NCBI GenBank assembly: GCA_016713625.1
Contig: JADJOT010000011.1
Coordinates: forward strand, 434,001 to 498,000
From: Candidatus Accumulibacter affinis
GTDB lineage: Bacteria > Pseudomonadota > Gammaproteobacteria > Burkholderiales > Rhodocyclaceae
Length of the DNA: 64,000 nt
Direction of reading: 5' to 3'
Part shown: in pieces, positions 42,938 to 51,824 of the stretch
How the letters are laid out: each line of letters opens with the position of its first letter
Numbering within the stretch: position 1 is the stretch's first letter
The notes under the pieces: generated by a model
Databases searched by the model: none
What the model was told of the DNA's origin: nothing
The model's input: only the letters and a program-made list of their open reading frames with translations
Made by a program: the position numbers and the translations under genes

Positions 42938-42994
42938 ATATCATATATAAGATATAAGATAGATTTGACACCCTGCAGTTTTAGAACTTATGAT
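42938..42994 (+). promoter_or_regulatory. mdh promoter with AT-rich repeat (possible GntR operator)
   Basis: TTGACA (42965-42970) and TATGAT (42989-42994) with 18 bases between form a good sigma-70 promoter about 100 bases ahead of mdh. Just upstream, 42938-42963 is strikingly AT-rich for this genome and contains ATATAAGATATAAGATAG, a repeated ATAAGAT. It lies in the gntR-mdh divergent gap and could bind the regulator. Operator role is inferred. Confidence 0.65.
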
Positions 42995-43092
42995 TTCACT
43001 GATTTGCTGCGCCCGCTGCCTACGGCTTGCGGGGGCAACGCCGATCGCTTTCTGCTCACTTCTTGCTCACCCCTAACAACAGGAGCTGCATC

Positions 43093-44079
43093 ATGTCCAA
43101 AGCCCCCATGCGCGTCGCGGTCACCGGCGCTGCCGGTCAAATTGGTTACAGCCTGCTTTTCCGGATTGCCTCCGGCGAAATGCTCGGCAAGGATCAACCG
43201 GTCATCCTCCAACTGCTCGACCTGCCGCAAGCTCAGAAGGCTTGCGCGGGCGTGATCATGGAACTCGAAGACTGCGCCTTCCCGCTGCTCGCCGGCATGC
43301 TTGCCACCGATGATCCAAATGTCGCCTTCAAGGATGCCGATGTCTGCCTGTTGGTCGGCGCACGTCCGCGTGGGCCAGGCATGGAGCGCGCCGACCTGCT
43401 GACCGCCAACGGTGCCATCTTTACCGTCCAGGGCAAGGCCATCGCCGAGAATGCCAAGGAAGACGTCCGCGTTCTGGTCGTCGGCAACCCCTGCAACACC
43501 AACGCCCTGATTGCCGGCTCGGCCGCCAGGAAAGTCGGCCGCACCAATCCCGCCAACTACCATGGCATGCTGCGCCTCGATCACAACCGTGCCCTCTCGC
43601 AGCTCGCTGCCAAGGCGGGCCGGCCGGTGGCGAGCTTCAAGCAACTGGTGGTGTGGGGAAACCACTCGCCGACGATGTACGCCGATTATCGCAACTGCAC
43701 CTCGGACGGCGACAACGTCAAGGCGCTGATCAACGATCCAGTGTGGAACAACGACGTATTCCTGCCAACGGTCGGCAAGCGTGGCGCGGCAATCATCGAC
43801 GCTCGCGGCCTCTCCTCGGCCGCTTCGGCAGCCAATGCCGCCATCGACCACATGCGCGACTGGGTCCTCGGTTCCGATGAATGGGTCACCATGGGTGTCC
43901 CCTCCGATGGCTCCTACGACATCCCGTCCGGCATCGTTTTCGGTTTCCCGTGCGAATGCAAGGGCGGTTCCTTCAAGATCATCCAGGGACTCGAAATCGA
44001 CGAATACTCGCGTGACAAGATCAACAAGACGCTCAAGGAACTGACCGACGAAGCGGACGCCGTCAAGGACATGCTCTGA
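43093..44079 (+). CDS. mdh: Malate dehydrogenase (NAD-dependent)
   Basis: 328 residues from ATG 43093, with AGGAG about 8 bases upstream; an in-frame start at 43027 is unsupported. NAD-binding TGAAGQIGYSLL, substrate Arg in VGARPRGPGMERADLL, catalytic pair Asp (RLDHNRA) and His (WGNHSPTMY). Group of dimeric, cytosolic-MDH-like enzymes common in beta-proteobacteria. Ends at an intrinsic terminator. Confidence 0.97.
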   Translation: MSKAPMRVAVTGAAGQIGYSLLFRIASGEMLGKDQPVILQLLDLPQAQKACAGVIMELEDCAFPLLAGMLATDDPNVAFKDADVCLLVGARPRGPGMERADLLTANGAIFTVQGKAIAENAKEDVRVLVVGNPCNTNALIAGSAARKVGRTNPANYHGMLRLDHNRALSQLAAKAGRPVASFKQLVVWGNHSPTMYADYRNCTSDGDNVKALINDPVWNNDVFLPTVGKRGAAIIDARGLSSAASAANAAIDHMRDWVLGSDEWVTMGVPSDGSYDIPSGIVFGFPCECKGGSFKIIQGLEIDEYSRDKINKTLKELTDEADAVKDML

Positions 44080-44101
44080 TCGGTGCTAGCTCGGCTTCAA
44101 C

Positions 44102-44128
44102 AGCCGCGGCAGGTCCGCGGCTTTTTTC
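44102..44128 (+). terminator. mdh: Intrinsic terminator of mdh
   Basis: AGCCGCGG (44102-44109) pairs with CCGCGGCT (44115-44122) around CAGGT and runs straight into TTTTTTCTT, 23 bases after the mdh stop. Textbook Rho-independent structure. Confidence 0.93.
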
Positions 44129-44189
44129 TTCCCGGATTGATCCTCACGAAGGTGTCCCGGTTAGCTTGATCGACTGAAGGACAGGCGCC

Positions 44190-44651
44190 ATGAACATGCA
44201 ACCCCTGCTGCTGTTCCTGCATATCTCCAGCAGCACCATCTGGATTGGCGGGATGTTCTTTGCTTACGTTTGCCTGCGCCCGACGGCTGTGGAGGTGCTC
44301 GATCCGCCGCAGCGCCTGCGGCTGTGGCGCGGAGTCTTCTCGCGCTTTTTCGTCTGGGTCTGGTGGGCGGTCACACTGATTGCGACCAGCGGCCTGATCA
44401 TGTTCTGGCAGCACGGCTTCGGCACGGCGCCGCCAGGCTGGCACCTGATGTTGGTCAGCGGCGTAGTCATGATCGCCATTTACATCTACGTGGCTACCGG
44501 GCCGTACATGGCCCTGCAACTTGCGGTTGATGGCGAAGACTGGAAAGCCGGCGGCGCCGCTTTGAACCGCATCCGGCAGATGGTCGGCACAAACCTGATC
44601 CTGGGGCTGCTGACGATCGGCTTCGCCACCCTCGGGCGTTATCTCGCCTAG
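44190..44651 (+). CDS. CopD-like integral membrane protein
   Basis: 153 residues, four predicted membrane helices (about 4-26, 50-72, 82-103, 128-150). Starts MNMQPLLLFLHISSSTIWIGGMFFAYVCLRP, the HxxxxxxWxGGMxFxxxxLRP pattern of CopD-superfamily membrane proteins. The family has putative copper or heme roles; no direct evidence here. Monocistronic or with the following MazG-like gene, 22 bases on. Confidence 0.82.
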   Translation: MNMQPLLLFLHISSSTIWIGGMFFAYVCLRPTAVEVLDPPQRLRLWRGVFSRFFVWVWWAVTLIATSGLIMFWQHGFGTAPPGWHLMLVSGVVMIAIYIYVATGPYMALQLAVDGEDWKAGGAALNRIRQMVGTNLILGLLTIGFATLGRYLA

Positions 44652-44673
44652 TTGATAAATCCCAGGAGCCGCG

Positions 44674-45081
44674 ATGAAATCAGACGACGCTTGCTTGCCC
44701 GAGTCTACGAGCCTCTCGGCACTGACCGCGAAAGTCCTGGAGTTTCGCGACGACCGTAACTGGGCGCAGTTTCACGACCTGCGCAACCTGATCGTCTCGC
44801 TGAACCTGGAAGCCAGCGAGCTGCTCGAACTGACGCAGTGGAAGAGTGACGCCGAAGTGGCCGAACTGCCGGACCACCCGGCAACCCAGGAAGCCCTGCG
44901 CGACGAGTGTGCGGACGTGCTGATTTACCTGTTGTTGATCGCCAAACATGCCGGCATCGACCTCGAACAGGCCGCACACGCCAAGCTGGCCAAGAACGCG
45001 GCAAAGTATCCGGTCGAACGATGCTACGGATCGAGCCGGAAGTACTCGCACGCACAGGCAGAGGACCGCGAGGATGCCTGA
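44674..45081 (+). CDS. MazG-like nucleotide pyrophosphohydrolase
   Basis: 135 residues, single MazG/RS21-C6-type all-alpha domain. Metal-binding ExxE...ExxD pattern is visible as LEASELLELTQW and RDECADVLIYLLLIA, followed by KLAKNAAKYPVERCYGSS. Likely removes non-canonical or excess (d)NTPs, giving NMP and PPi. AGGAG precedes ATG 44674. Family clear; substrate unknown. Confidence 0.9.
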   Translation: MKSDDACLPESTSLSALTAKVLEFRDDRNWAQFHDLRNLIVSLNLEASELLELTQWKSDAEVAELPDHPATQEALRDECADVLIYLLLIAKHAGIDLEQAAHAKLAKNAAKYPVERCYGSSRKYSHAQAEDREDA

Positions 45082-45098
45082 CCACCAGCCGGGCCGCT

Positions 45099-45944
45099 TC
45101 AGGCTTCCTGACTCTCGAGCGTAAAACCTGCTCCCGCATCCTGCCCGAGCACCTCGACCAGCCAGGGCAACACCTCCTGCAGTGTGGTCTGCAGGGTCCA
45201 CGGCGGATTGATCACGAACAGGCCGCTGCCGTGCATCCCGAAGCCATCACTGGCCGGCGTCCTGACGCGTAGCGTCAGGTGCAGCCAGTTGCCGGCAGGC
45301 AGGCGCTTGAGACGCGCCGGCAGGTCGTGCGCTTCGAGCCTGGTCAGCTGCGGATACCACAGCAGGTAGGTGCCACCGGGGAAGCGCGGCAGGCAGTCGC
45401 GCAGCGAATGCACCACCCGATCGTAGTCCCGTCTTTCTTCGTACGGCGGGTCGATCAGCACCAGCGCCCGCCGCGGCGGCGGTGGCAACAGGGCTTTGAG
45501 TGCCGCGAATCCGTCTGATTCCTCAACGAGCACGCGTTTGCCGGAATCCTGAAAATTCTCTCGTAGGCGCAACACCTCCCGGCTGTGCAGTTCGAACAGG
45601 CGCAAACGGTCTTGCACACGCATCGTCGACAGCGCAAGGGCAGGAGAACCGGGGTAAACCTTCAAGCGACCATCGGGATTGGCCGCGCGCACCAGGCCCA
45701 GGTAATCGCCCAGGGCAAGCGGCAGATCCTTGCGCCCCCACAGTCGTCCAATGCCCTCCCGGTGCTCGGCAAGCTTGGCCGCCTGCGCCGAATCGAGCGC
45801 ATAAGCGCCAGCCCCGGCATGCGTATCGACGTACCAGAAGGCCTTCTCCTTCTGACCCAGGTAGCGTGTCAGCTGCACCAGCACCAGATGTTTGAGCACA
45901 TCGGCGTGATTACCCGCGTGGAAGCCGTGACGATAACTGAGCAT
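45099..45944 (-). CDS. rlmJ: 23S rRNA (adenine2030-N6)-methyltransferase RlmJ
   Basis: 281 residues. Starts MLSYRHGFHAGNHADVLKH, the RlmJ hallmark, then SAM-site DTHAGAGAY and catalytic DPPYE (LIDPPYEER). N6-methylates A2030 of 23S rRNA. Convergent with the MazG-like gene. Confidence 0.95.
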   Translation of the reverse strand: MLSYRHGFHAGNHADVLKHLVLVQLTRYLGQKEKAFWYVDTHAGAGAYALDSAQAAKLAEHREGIGRLWGRKDLPLALGDYLGLVRAANPDGRLKVYPGSPALALSTMRVQDRLRLFELHSREVLRLRENFQDSGKRVLVEESDGFAALKALLPPPPRRALVLIDPPYEERRDYDRVVHSLRDCLPRFPGGTYLLWYPQLTRLEAHDLPARLKRLPAGNWLHLTLRVRTPASDGFGMHGSGLFVINPPWTLQTTLQEVLPWLVEVLGQDAGAGFTLESQEA

Positions 45945-46009
45945 CGCTCAACCCCCCTGCGCGTTAATCGCCGCCGCCGCGGTTGCCACAACCACCACCG
46001 GCAAGCGCA

Positions 46010-47254
46010 CTATTCCGGCGCCTTGATCTTGCCGTCGGTACTGAACTGATAATCGCGGAAGATGTGCTCGGCACTCAGCAGGCCGTAGCTGCCATCGGGC
46101 AGCCGCCTGGCGGTGTCCTTGAGGCGGTACGCGTAGTGACCACAGGTCCAGCAGTCGAAGTTGCGCATCTGCGTGCATAGACAGGTTTTGTCGCGAACCG
46201 AGATCTTCTTCACTCCGGGGTTCGCCTCCACCTCGCGGTTGTAGGCGCTGATATACGAACAGTTTCCCGTGCTGTCGAGCAGATAACCGTAGGCCTCGCA
46301 GTTCGGTCGAATCCCGTCGCCGATCGCCGGGCTGTTGCTCAACATGCGCATCGGGTAGCCGGTGGGCGAAATCTGGTTGACCTCGATGGTATCTTCGCTG
46401 GCCTCGAAGTAACGCTGCTTGACGTCCTCCGGCAGTCCGCATTCCTTCGAAACGGTGAACCGCGTTGCCACCTGGACGGCCGCCGCGCCCTGCTCGAGGA
46501 AGGACACGGCGTCGCTGCCGGTAAAGATCCCGCCAGCCGGAATCAGCGGAATGGCGAGCTGCTCGGCCTGCAGATAGCGATGGATCTCGCCGAAGATCGT
46601 CGCCAGATCGTATTGCGCCCAATCCATCCCGAAACCCAGGTGTCCGCCGGCCAGCGGCCCTTCGACCACCACATAGTCGGGCAAGCGATTGCAGCGGGCG
46701 GTCTTGCGCAGGAACAACTGCAGCGCGCGCAAGGACGAAACGATGATTCCCAGCTTGGCATCGCGGAAACGCGGATGCTCTTCGATCAGCGCAAATGACC
46801 CGAGGTGCAGACCGGCGGCGAGCGTGATGCCGTCGATGCCGGCATCGAGCGCAGCCGCCATGCGCACGCGCAGCGTTTCCCGGGGCGCGTTCATGGTCAG
46901 CTTTTCCATGCAGTTGACGAAGATCAGACCGTCGCCACTCTTCGCCTCCATGGTTCTGCCGACGTGCATCTCGGTCGCCTCGGCAAGCTGTCCGAGATCA
47001 AAACGGACCATCGACTTGTCGGTATTGGCGACATTGAATTTGTACTGCCGGAGCTTGTCCTTGACGAACTTGGCGTTGAAGCGGCGGTCGGCAACCGTAT
47101 TCACCATGGCATCGGAAATATGCCCGATACCGCCGAGTCGGGCGGCCTCGAGCGCCAGCTCGGCGGTCGAGATATCGACGCCCATGCCGCCGATCACGAT
47201 CGGCACCAGTTCCTGGTTACCGAACCGCAGACGGAAATCATCAACACTCTTCAT
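46010..47254 (-). CDS. Nitronate monooxygenase-family flavoprotein with Cys-rich C-terminal extension
   Basis: 414 residues from ATG 47254 (GGGAAGGACA upstream). TIM-barrel FMN protein of the 2-nitropropane dioxygenase/NMO family: PIVIGGMGVDIST near the N-terminus, VVEGPLAGGHLGFG (about 208-221) with the family His, and PLIPAGGIFTGSDA plus GAAAVQVATRF for phosphate binding. An extra tail (about 330-414) contains six cysteines: one at NCEAYG, one at GNCSY, then CLC and CWTC. This looks like a metal or Fe-S site, absent from simple NMOs. The substrate may not be a nitronate. Confidence 0.87.
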   Translation of the reverse strand: MKSVDDFRLRFGNQELVPIVIGGMGVDISTAELALEAARLGGIGHISDAMVNTVADRRFNAKFVKDKLRQYKFNVANTDKSMVRFDLGQLAEATEMHVGRTMEAKSGDGLIFVNCMEKLTMNAPRETLRVRMAAALDAGIDGITLAAGLHLGSFALIEEHPRFRDAKLGIIVSSLRALQLFLRKTARCNRLPDYVVVEGPLAGGHLGFGMDWAQYDLATIFGEIHRYLQAEQLAIPLIPAGGIFTGSDAVSFLEQGAAAVQVATRFTVSKECGLPEDVKQRYFEASEDTIEVNQISPTGYPMRMLSNSPAIGDGIRPNCEAYGYLLDSTGNCSYISAYNREVEANPGVKKISVRDKTCLCTQMRNFDCWTCGHYAYRLKDTARRLPDGSYGLLSAEHIFRDYQFSTDGKIKAPE

Positions 47255-47478
47255 CCATGTCCTTCCCAAGCCAAAGCAGCAACTTTGCCGACCAGCGATC
47301 GCCGAAATAGTACCAGCCCTGCATTATCACTCATCAAGAGCCGGCATGGCTTCCTGTGTCCGATGAAATCGTGATGAAGGCGCGCGGATTCTGCACCCCG
47401 CACCGGTGCAGAATATCGAGGCCAACTGCCGGTGCGTGTATCATCGTTCACCCCTGCCATGTGAACTGAAAGCCTGCC

Positions 47479-48123
47479 ATGCCCGACTGCAGTCACGACG
47501 CCCAGGCACCCCGGCCTGAATGCGAAATCGGCATCCCGCGCCACCACAGCTTCGACCCGGCCGCCTTCGAGCGCGCTGTCAGCGACCTGTTGGCCGCCTG
47601 CGGCATCGCCCCGGACGTCGCACATATGGGCCGAACACCGCAACGCGTGCGCGAGCTCTGGCAGCGTCGCCTGCTGGGCGGCTACGACCTCGACCCGGCG
47701 AGCGCGCTCGGCGATGGTTTTGCCGATCAGCGCAGCGATCTGGTGGTGGTGCGTGGCATTGCCGTGCATGGCGTTTGCCCGCATCACCTGGTGCCCTTTC
47801 GCGGCCTCGCGCACGTCGCCTACCTGCCCGGCGGTCGCCTGCATGGCTTTGGCCGCATCGCCCGGCTGGTCGACGCGATTGGCCATCGTTTCACCTATCA
47901 GGAGTGGATGACCCGCGACATCGCCGACGCCCTGATGCTGCACGGCAAGGCACGTGGTGCCGCTTGTGTGGTGGAAGCCGAGCAGCTCTGCCTGCTGCTC
48001 GGCGAAGACCGCCGCGGCGATGAACGAGTGATCACCCAGGCTTTCAGCGGCGACTTTGCACACTCCGAGCAGTTGCGCAACGAGTTCCTGCGCGCCATCG
48101 CCGGCGGTCGCCGCAGCGACTGA
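47479..48123 (+). CDS. folE: GTP cyclohydrolase I
   Basis: 214 residues. Converts GTP to dihydroneopterin triphosphate, the first step of folate synthesis. Zinc ligands are visible in VHGVCPHHLVPF (Cys and His) and in EAEQLCLLLG (second Cys). HGFGRIARLVDAI corresponds to the usual GLSK-type substrate segment but is divergent (GFGR). Somewhat unusual in sequence, possibly a paralogous FolE type. The upstream 224 bases hold nothing else recognisable. Confidence 0.88.
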   Translation: MPDCSHDAQAPRPECEIGIPRHHSFDPAAFERAVSDLLAACGIAPDVAHMGRTPQRVRELWQRRLLGGYDLDPASALGDGFADQRSDLVVVRGIAVHGVCPHHLVPFRGLAHVAYLPGGRLHGFGRIARLVDAIGHRFTYQEWMTRDIADALMLHGKARGAACVVEAEQLCLLLGEDRRGDERVITQAFSGDFAHSEQLRNEFLRAIAGGRRSD

Positions 48124-48135
48124 GCCCGGGGCCGG

Positions 48136-49074
48136 TCAACCGCCAGTCAGCGTCAGCAGCAGCGGCGTCGTCAGCGCCGCCAGGGCGGTGGTCAGCACCA
48201 GGCTGCTCGCCACCGGCCCTTCGAGGGTTTTGAACTGGCGCGACATCAGATACACATTGGCGCCGACGGCCAGCGAAGCGAGCAGAACGACGACCCGCGT
48301 TTCCATCGCCGGCAGACCGAGCAGACGCGCCAGCAGCCAGACCACCAGCGGCTGCACGAGCAGCTTCAGAACGCTGATCGCGACGCTGATCCGCCAGCCA
48401 TCGCGGACGCCGTGTTCGGCGAGCCCCATGCCGAGCGCGATCAATGCCAACGGCGCTGCCGCCTGTCCGATCATCGCCAGCGGCAGCGCGACCAGGGTCG
48501 GCAGCGGCAGACCGATCAGGCCAAACAGCGTTCCCGAGAGGATGCCGGCGACAATCGGATTGGTCAGCACGCCGCGCGCCGTCTGGGCGAAACCGCGCAG
48601 CGAAAAGCTGCCATGCTGCGCCCATTCGATCGATACCGTCAGCAGCGTCCACAGGATCAGCGCGTTGAACACCAGCACCAGCGCCACCGCAGGAACCGCT
48701 GCATCGCCCAGCGCGACCTTGGCCAGCGGCAGGCCGAGCAGCACGTTGTTCGAGAACACGCCACCGAGCGCAAACACCGACTGCCCCACCCCGTCCAGCG
48801 CAAAGAGTTGCCAGGCGACCAGGCGGCCGATCAAGAAGACGATCAGGCAGCCGCCGAAAAAGGCCAACAGCAGCCGTGCATCGACCGCCGGCAACTGCGA
48901 CAGATCGCTCATCAGGCGAAACAGCATCGCCGGCAGGGCCACCGAGAAGACGAAACGCGAGAGGTTTTCGGACATCGCCTGCGGCCAGTGCCAAACACGC
49001 ATCAGCAGATAACCGACCAGCACCAGAACGAACAGCGGCGCCGCCAGCTCGACGTGCTGGAGAAAGGTGCTCAT
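48136..49074 (-). CDS. AEC (auxin efflux carrier) family transporter
   Basis: 312 residues with about ten hydrophobic helices in two halves, each with a broken helix region (N-terminal ALPAMLFRLMSDL, middle GVLTNPIVAGILSGTLFGLIGLPLP). Such carriers export or import small organic acids such as malate or malonate; the substrate here is unknown. Convergent with folE, 12 bases between stops. Confidence 0.9.
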   Translation of the reverse strand: MSTFLQHVELAAPLFVLVLVGYLLMRVWHWPQAMSENLSRFVFSVALPAMLFRLMSDLSQLPAVDARLLLAFFGGCLIVFLIGRLVAWQLFALDGVGQSVFALGGVFSNNVLLGLPLAKVALGDAAVPAVALVLVFNALILWTLLTVSIEWAQHGSFSLRGFAQTARGVLTNPIVAGILSGTLFGLIGLPLPTLVALPLAMIGQAAAPLALIALGMGLAEHGVRDGWRISVAISVLKLLVQPLVVWLLARLLGLPAMETRVVVLLASLAVGANVYLMSRQFKTLEGPVASSLVLTTALAALTTPLLLTLTGG

Positions 49075-49094
49075 GCCTGGCCAGCCACCGCCGC

Positions 49095-49922
49095 TCAGTC
49101 GAGGAAGCGCGGCGGGCGCCGTTCGCCCATCGCCACCATCGTCTCCTCAAGATCGGCAGACATCAGCATCGCCGCGTTCCAGGTGGCGATGTAGTTGAGG
49201 CCATCGGCGACCGAATGGTCGCGCCCGTAGTTGAGCATTTCCTTGGTCCCGCGAATCGCCAGCGGCGATTTGCCGGCAATGCTGCGGGCGATCGTGCGCA
49301 CGCCTTCGCGGAGCAACTCGGGGGTGGCAAAGAGCTGATTGACCAGGCCGATCCGCTGCGCCTCCTGGCCATCGACAGCACGCCCGGTATAAGCAAGTTC
49401 GCGCGCGATGCCATCGGCGATCAGCCGCGGCAGGCGTTGCAGCGTCCCGACATCGGCAGTCATCCCGACGTCGATCTCGCGCACCGAGAACTGCACTTCG
49501 GCCGCCGCGTAACGCATGTCGCAGCAGCTCACCAGATCGATCGCGCCGCCGATGCAGGCACCCTGAATCGCCGCCAGCACCGGCTTGCGGCAACGTTCGA
49601 CGCTCGACAGGCAATCCTGCAGATCGAGAATGACTCGCCGCAGCATCTCGCGGCTGCGGCCCGGATCGACGTGCGCGACGGTCTTCCCGACGCCCGCCAG
49701 CATCGCCAGATCGATACCGGCACAGAAATTCCGGCCGGCACCGCCAAGAATCGCCACGCGCACTGCGGGTGTCGCGTCCACCCAGGCAAAGGCCGCGCGC
49801 AGTTCCTGCCACATCGCCTCGTTGATCGCGTTCGAGCGCTGCGGGCGGTTCAGGTGGACCTCGGCAACACCCTCGTTCAGTTCGATGGCAATCGTGCTCA
49901 GTTCGGGAATGGCGGTACTCAT
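49095..49922 (-). CDS. Enoyl-CoA hydratase/isomerase, dienoyl-CoA isomerase-like
   Basis: 275 residues from ATG 49922 (AGGAG upstream); longer frame to 50084 rejected. Crotonase fold: oxyanion hole in FCAGIDLAML and GACIGGAIDLVSCCDMRYA. The segment FSVREIDVGMTADVGTLQRLP matches the delta3,5-delta2,4-dienoyl-CoA isomerase (ECH1) signature with both acidic residues (Glu of VRE, Asp of ADVGT) kept. Probably helps degrade unsaturated fatty acids. No fatty-acid genes adjoin. Confidence 0.88.
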   Translation of the reverse strand: MSTAIPELSTIAIELNEGVAEVHLNRPQRSNAINEAMWQELRAAFAWVDATPAVRVAILGGAGRNFCAGIDLAMLAGVGKTVAHVDPGRSREMLRRVILDLQDCLSSVERCRKPVLAAIQGACIGGAIDLVSCCDMRYAAAEVQFSVREIDVGMTADVGTLQRLPRLIADGIARELAYTGRAVDGQEAQRIGLVNQLFATPELLREGVRTIARSIAGKSPLAIRGTKEMLNYGRDHSVADGLNYIATWNAAMLMSADLEETMVAMGERRPPRFLD

Positions 49923-50159
49923 CTCTGGATCTCCTGGGTGAGCGCGCCGAATTCGTGACGCGGAGGGTCTTTTGCCGCGCAGTTTAATGGATTCCGGGCG
50001 CTGCGCCGAGGCCGCGTCTACGTTATCGGCCCAGCTCTTCAGGCCCAAACGGAGTCTCAGGCGCGAAGCAGCTGGGCAGACCACGCAAATCGGCTAGAAT
50101 GCTGCGGACATTGTGTGCGAGGCGCTCCGGCACACCCTCACCACGCAAAAGGCAAGCGG

Positions 50160-51824
50160 ATGGCGAAAGCACCCAACAGGAACAACGACTCCAACGCCAA
50201 CCTCGGCTTCGAGGCCAAGCTCTGGCTCACCGCCGACAAGTTGCGCAACAACATGGACGCCGCGGAATACAAGCACGTCGTCCTCGGCCTGATCTTCCTC
50301 AAATACATCTCCGACACCTTCGAGGAACAGCGCGCCAAACTCCTCGCCGGCCAGGGCGATTACGAGGGAGCGAATCCCGAGGACCCCGACGAATACAAGG
50401 CCGAAAACGTCTTCTGGGTACCCGTCGAAGGCCGTTGGTCACACCTCCAGGCGAGCGCCAGGCAGCCCACCGTCGGCAGGATCGTGGACGACGCCATGGT
50501 CGCCATCGAGCGCGACAACCCGCGCCTCAAAGGCGTCCTGCCCAAGGACTACGCCCGCCCCGGACTCGACAAGCAGCGCCTCGGCGAACTCATCGATGTC
50601 ATCGCCACTATTCAACTAACCGCTGCCAGCGAGGGCGCGCAGTCGGGTGAGAAAACGCACCGCTCCGTCGATCTGCTCGGCCGTGTCTATGAGTACTTCC
50701 TCACCCGCTTCGCCAGCGCCGAGGGCAAGAACGGCGGCCAGTTCTACACCCCCTCCTGCGTCGTGCGCTGCCTGGTCGAGATGCTTGGCCCCTACAAGGG
50801 CCGCATCTACGACCCCTGCTGCGGCTCCGGCGGCATGTTCGTGCAGTCGGAAAAATTCGTCGAATCGCACGGCGGCAAGATTGGCGACATCAGTATCTAC
50901 GGCCAGGAGAGCAACGCCACCACACGCCGCCTCGCCGTCATGAACCTCGCCCTGCGCGGCATCGAGGCCGACTTCGGCCCCGAGCACGCCGACACCTTCC
51001 GCCGCGATCTCCATCCCGACCTGCGCGCCGACTTTTGTCTGGCCAACCCGCCGTTCAACGATTCCGATTGGTTCCGCAAGGACGACGACGTGCGCTGGCA
51101 GTTCGGCGTCCCGCCCAGGGGCAACGCCAACTTCGCCTGGGTGCAGCACTTCATCCACCACCTCGCGCCGGCTGGCTTCGCGGGCTTTGTGCTGGCCAAT
51201 GGCAGCATGTCCTCCAACCAGTCCGGTGAAGGCGACATCCGCCGCGCCCTCATCGAGGCCGACCTCGTGGACTGCATGGTCGCCCTCCCCGGCCAGCTCT
51301 TCTACAGCACGCAGATACCCGTCTGCCTCTGGTTCCTCGCGAAAAACAAAAACACCGACGCCAGACGCGGCTTCCGCGACCGCCGCCAACAGACCCTCTT
51401 CATCGACGCCCGCAAACTCGGCACCCTCATCGACCGCGTCCACCGCGAACTCACCGACGCCGACCTTGAAAAGATCACTTCAACGTATCACGCGTGGCGC
51501 GGGGAAGCAGGGCTCACGCGGAGTCGCGGAGAACGCGGAGAAAAAACTTGTGGTTCTGAATCTCTCCGCGCCTCCGCGTCTCCGCGTGAGTATTCCGATG
51601 TAGCTGGTTTCTGCAAATCCGCCACCACCGCCGAAATCGCCGCGCACGGCCACGTCCTCACGCCCGGCCGCTACGTGGGCGCCGAGGAAGTCGAAGACGA
51701 CGGCGACCCCTTCGCGGAAAAGATGCCGCGCCTCGTCGCCGAATTGCACGCCCAGTTCGCTGAATCGGCCAAGCTGGAGGAAGCCATCCGAGCCAATCTG
51801 AAAGGCCTCGGGTATGCCCTCTAG
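50160..51824 (+). CDS. hsdM: Type I restriction-modification DNA methyltransferase subunit HsdM
   Basis: 554 residues from ATG 50160. Helical N-terminal domain (KLWLTADKLRNNMDAAEYKHVVLGLIFLKYISD), then adenine methyltransferase core with SAM motif DPCCGSGGMF (about 218) and catalytic NPPF (296-299). SAM-dependent N6-adenine methylation with HsdS. Odd feature: residues 452-477 are encoded by a 78-base palindromic repeat inserted in frame between YHAWRGEA and YSDVAGFCKS, two segments normally close together in HsdM. The final 11 bases overlap the next gene start. Family and activity secure; effect of the insert unknown. Confidence 0.95.
   Translation: MAKAPNRNNDSNANLGFEAKLWLTADKLRNNMDAAEYKHVVLGLIFLKYISDTFEEQRAKLLAGQGDYEGANPEDPDEYKAENVFWVPVEGRWSHLQASARQPTVGRIVDDAMVAIERDNPRLKGVLPKDYARPGLDKQRLGELIDVIATIQLTAASEGAQSGEKTHRSVDLLGRVYEYFLTRFASAEGKNGGQFYTPSCVVRCLVEMLGPYKGRIYDPCCGSGGMFVQSEKFVESHGGKIGDISIYGQESNATTRRLAVMNLALRGIEADFGPEHADTFRRDLHPDLRADFCLANPPFNDSDWFRKDDDVRWQFGVPPRGNANFAWVQHFIHHLAPAGFAGFVLANGSMSSNQSGEGDIRRALIEADLVDCMVALPGQLFYSTQIPVCLWFLAKNKNTDARRGFRDRRQQTLFIDARKLGTLIDRVHRELTDADLEKITSTYHAWRGEAGLTRSRGERGEKTCGSESLRASASPREYSDVAGFCKSATTAEIAAHGHVLTPGRYVGAEEVEDDGDPFAEKMPRLVAELHAQFAESAKLEEAIRANLKGLGYAL
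51513..51590. repeat. 78-bp palindromic element inserted in frame in hsdM
   Basis: Left arm starts CTCACGCGGAGTCGCGGAGA (51513) and right arm ends CTCCGCGTCTCCGCGTGAG (51590); the arms are near-perfect inverted repeats around an A/T-richer 20-base loop. Length 78 is a multiple of three and it begins exactly at an HsdM codon boundary (codon 452), so the reading frame passes through and yields a peptide ending SLRASASPRE. A second copy of the same length is at 52239-52316. Confidence 0.93.
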
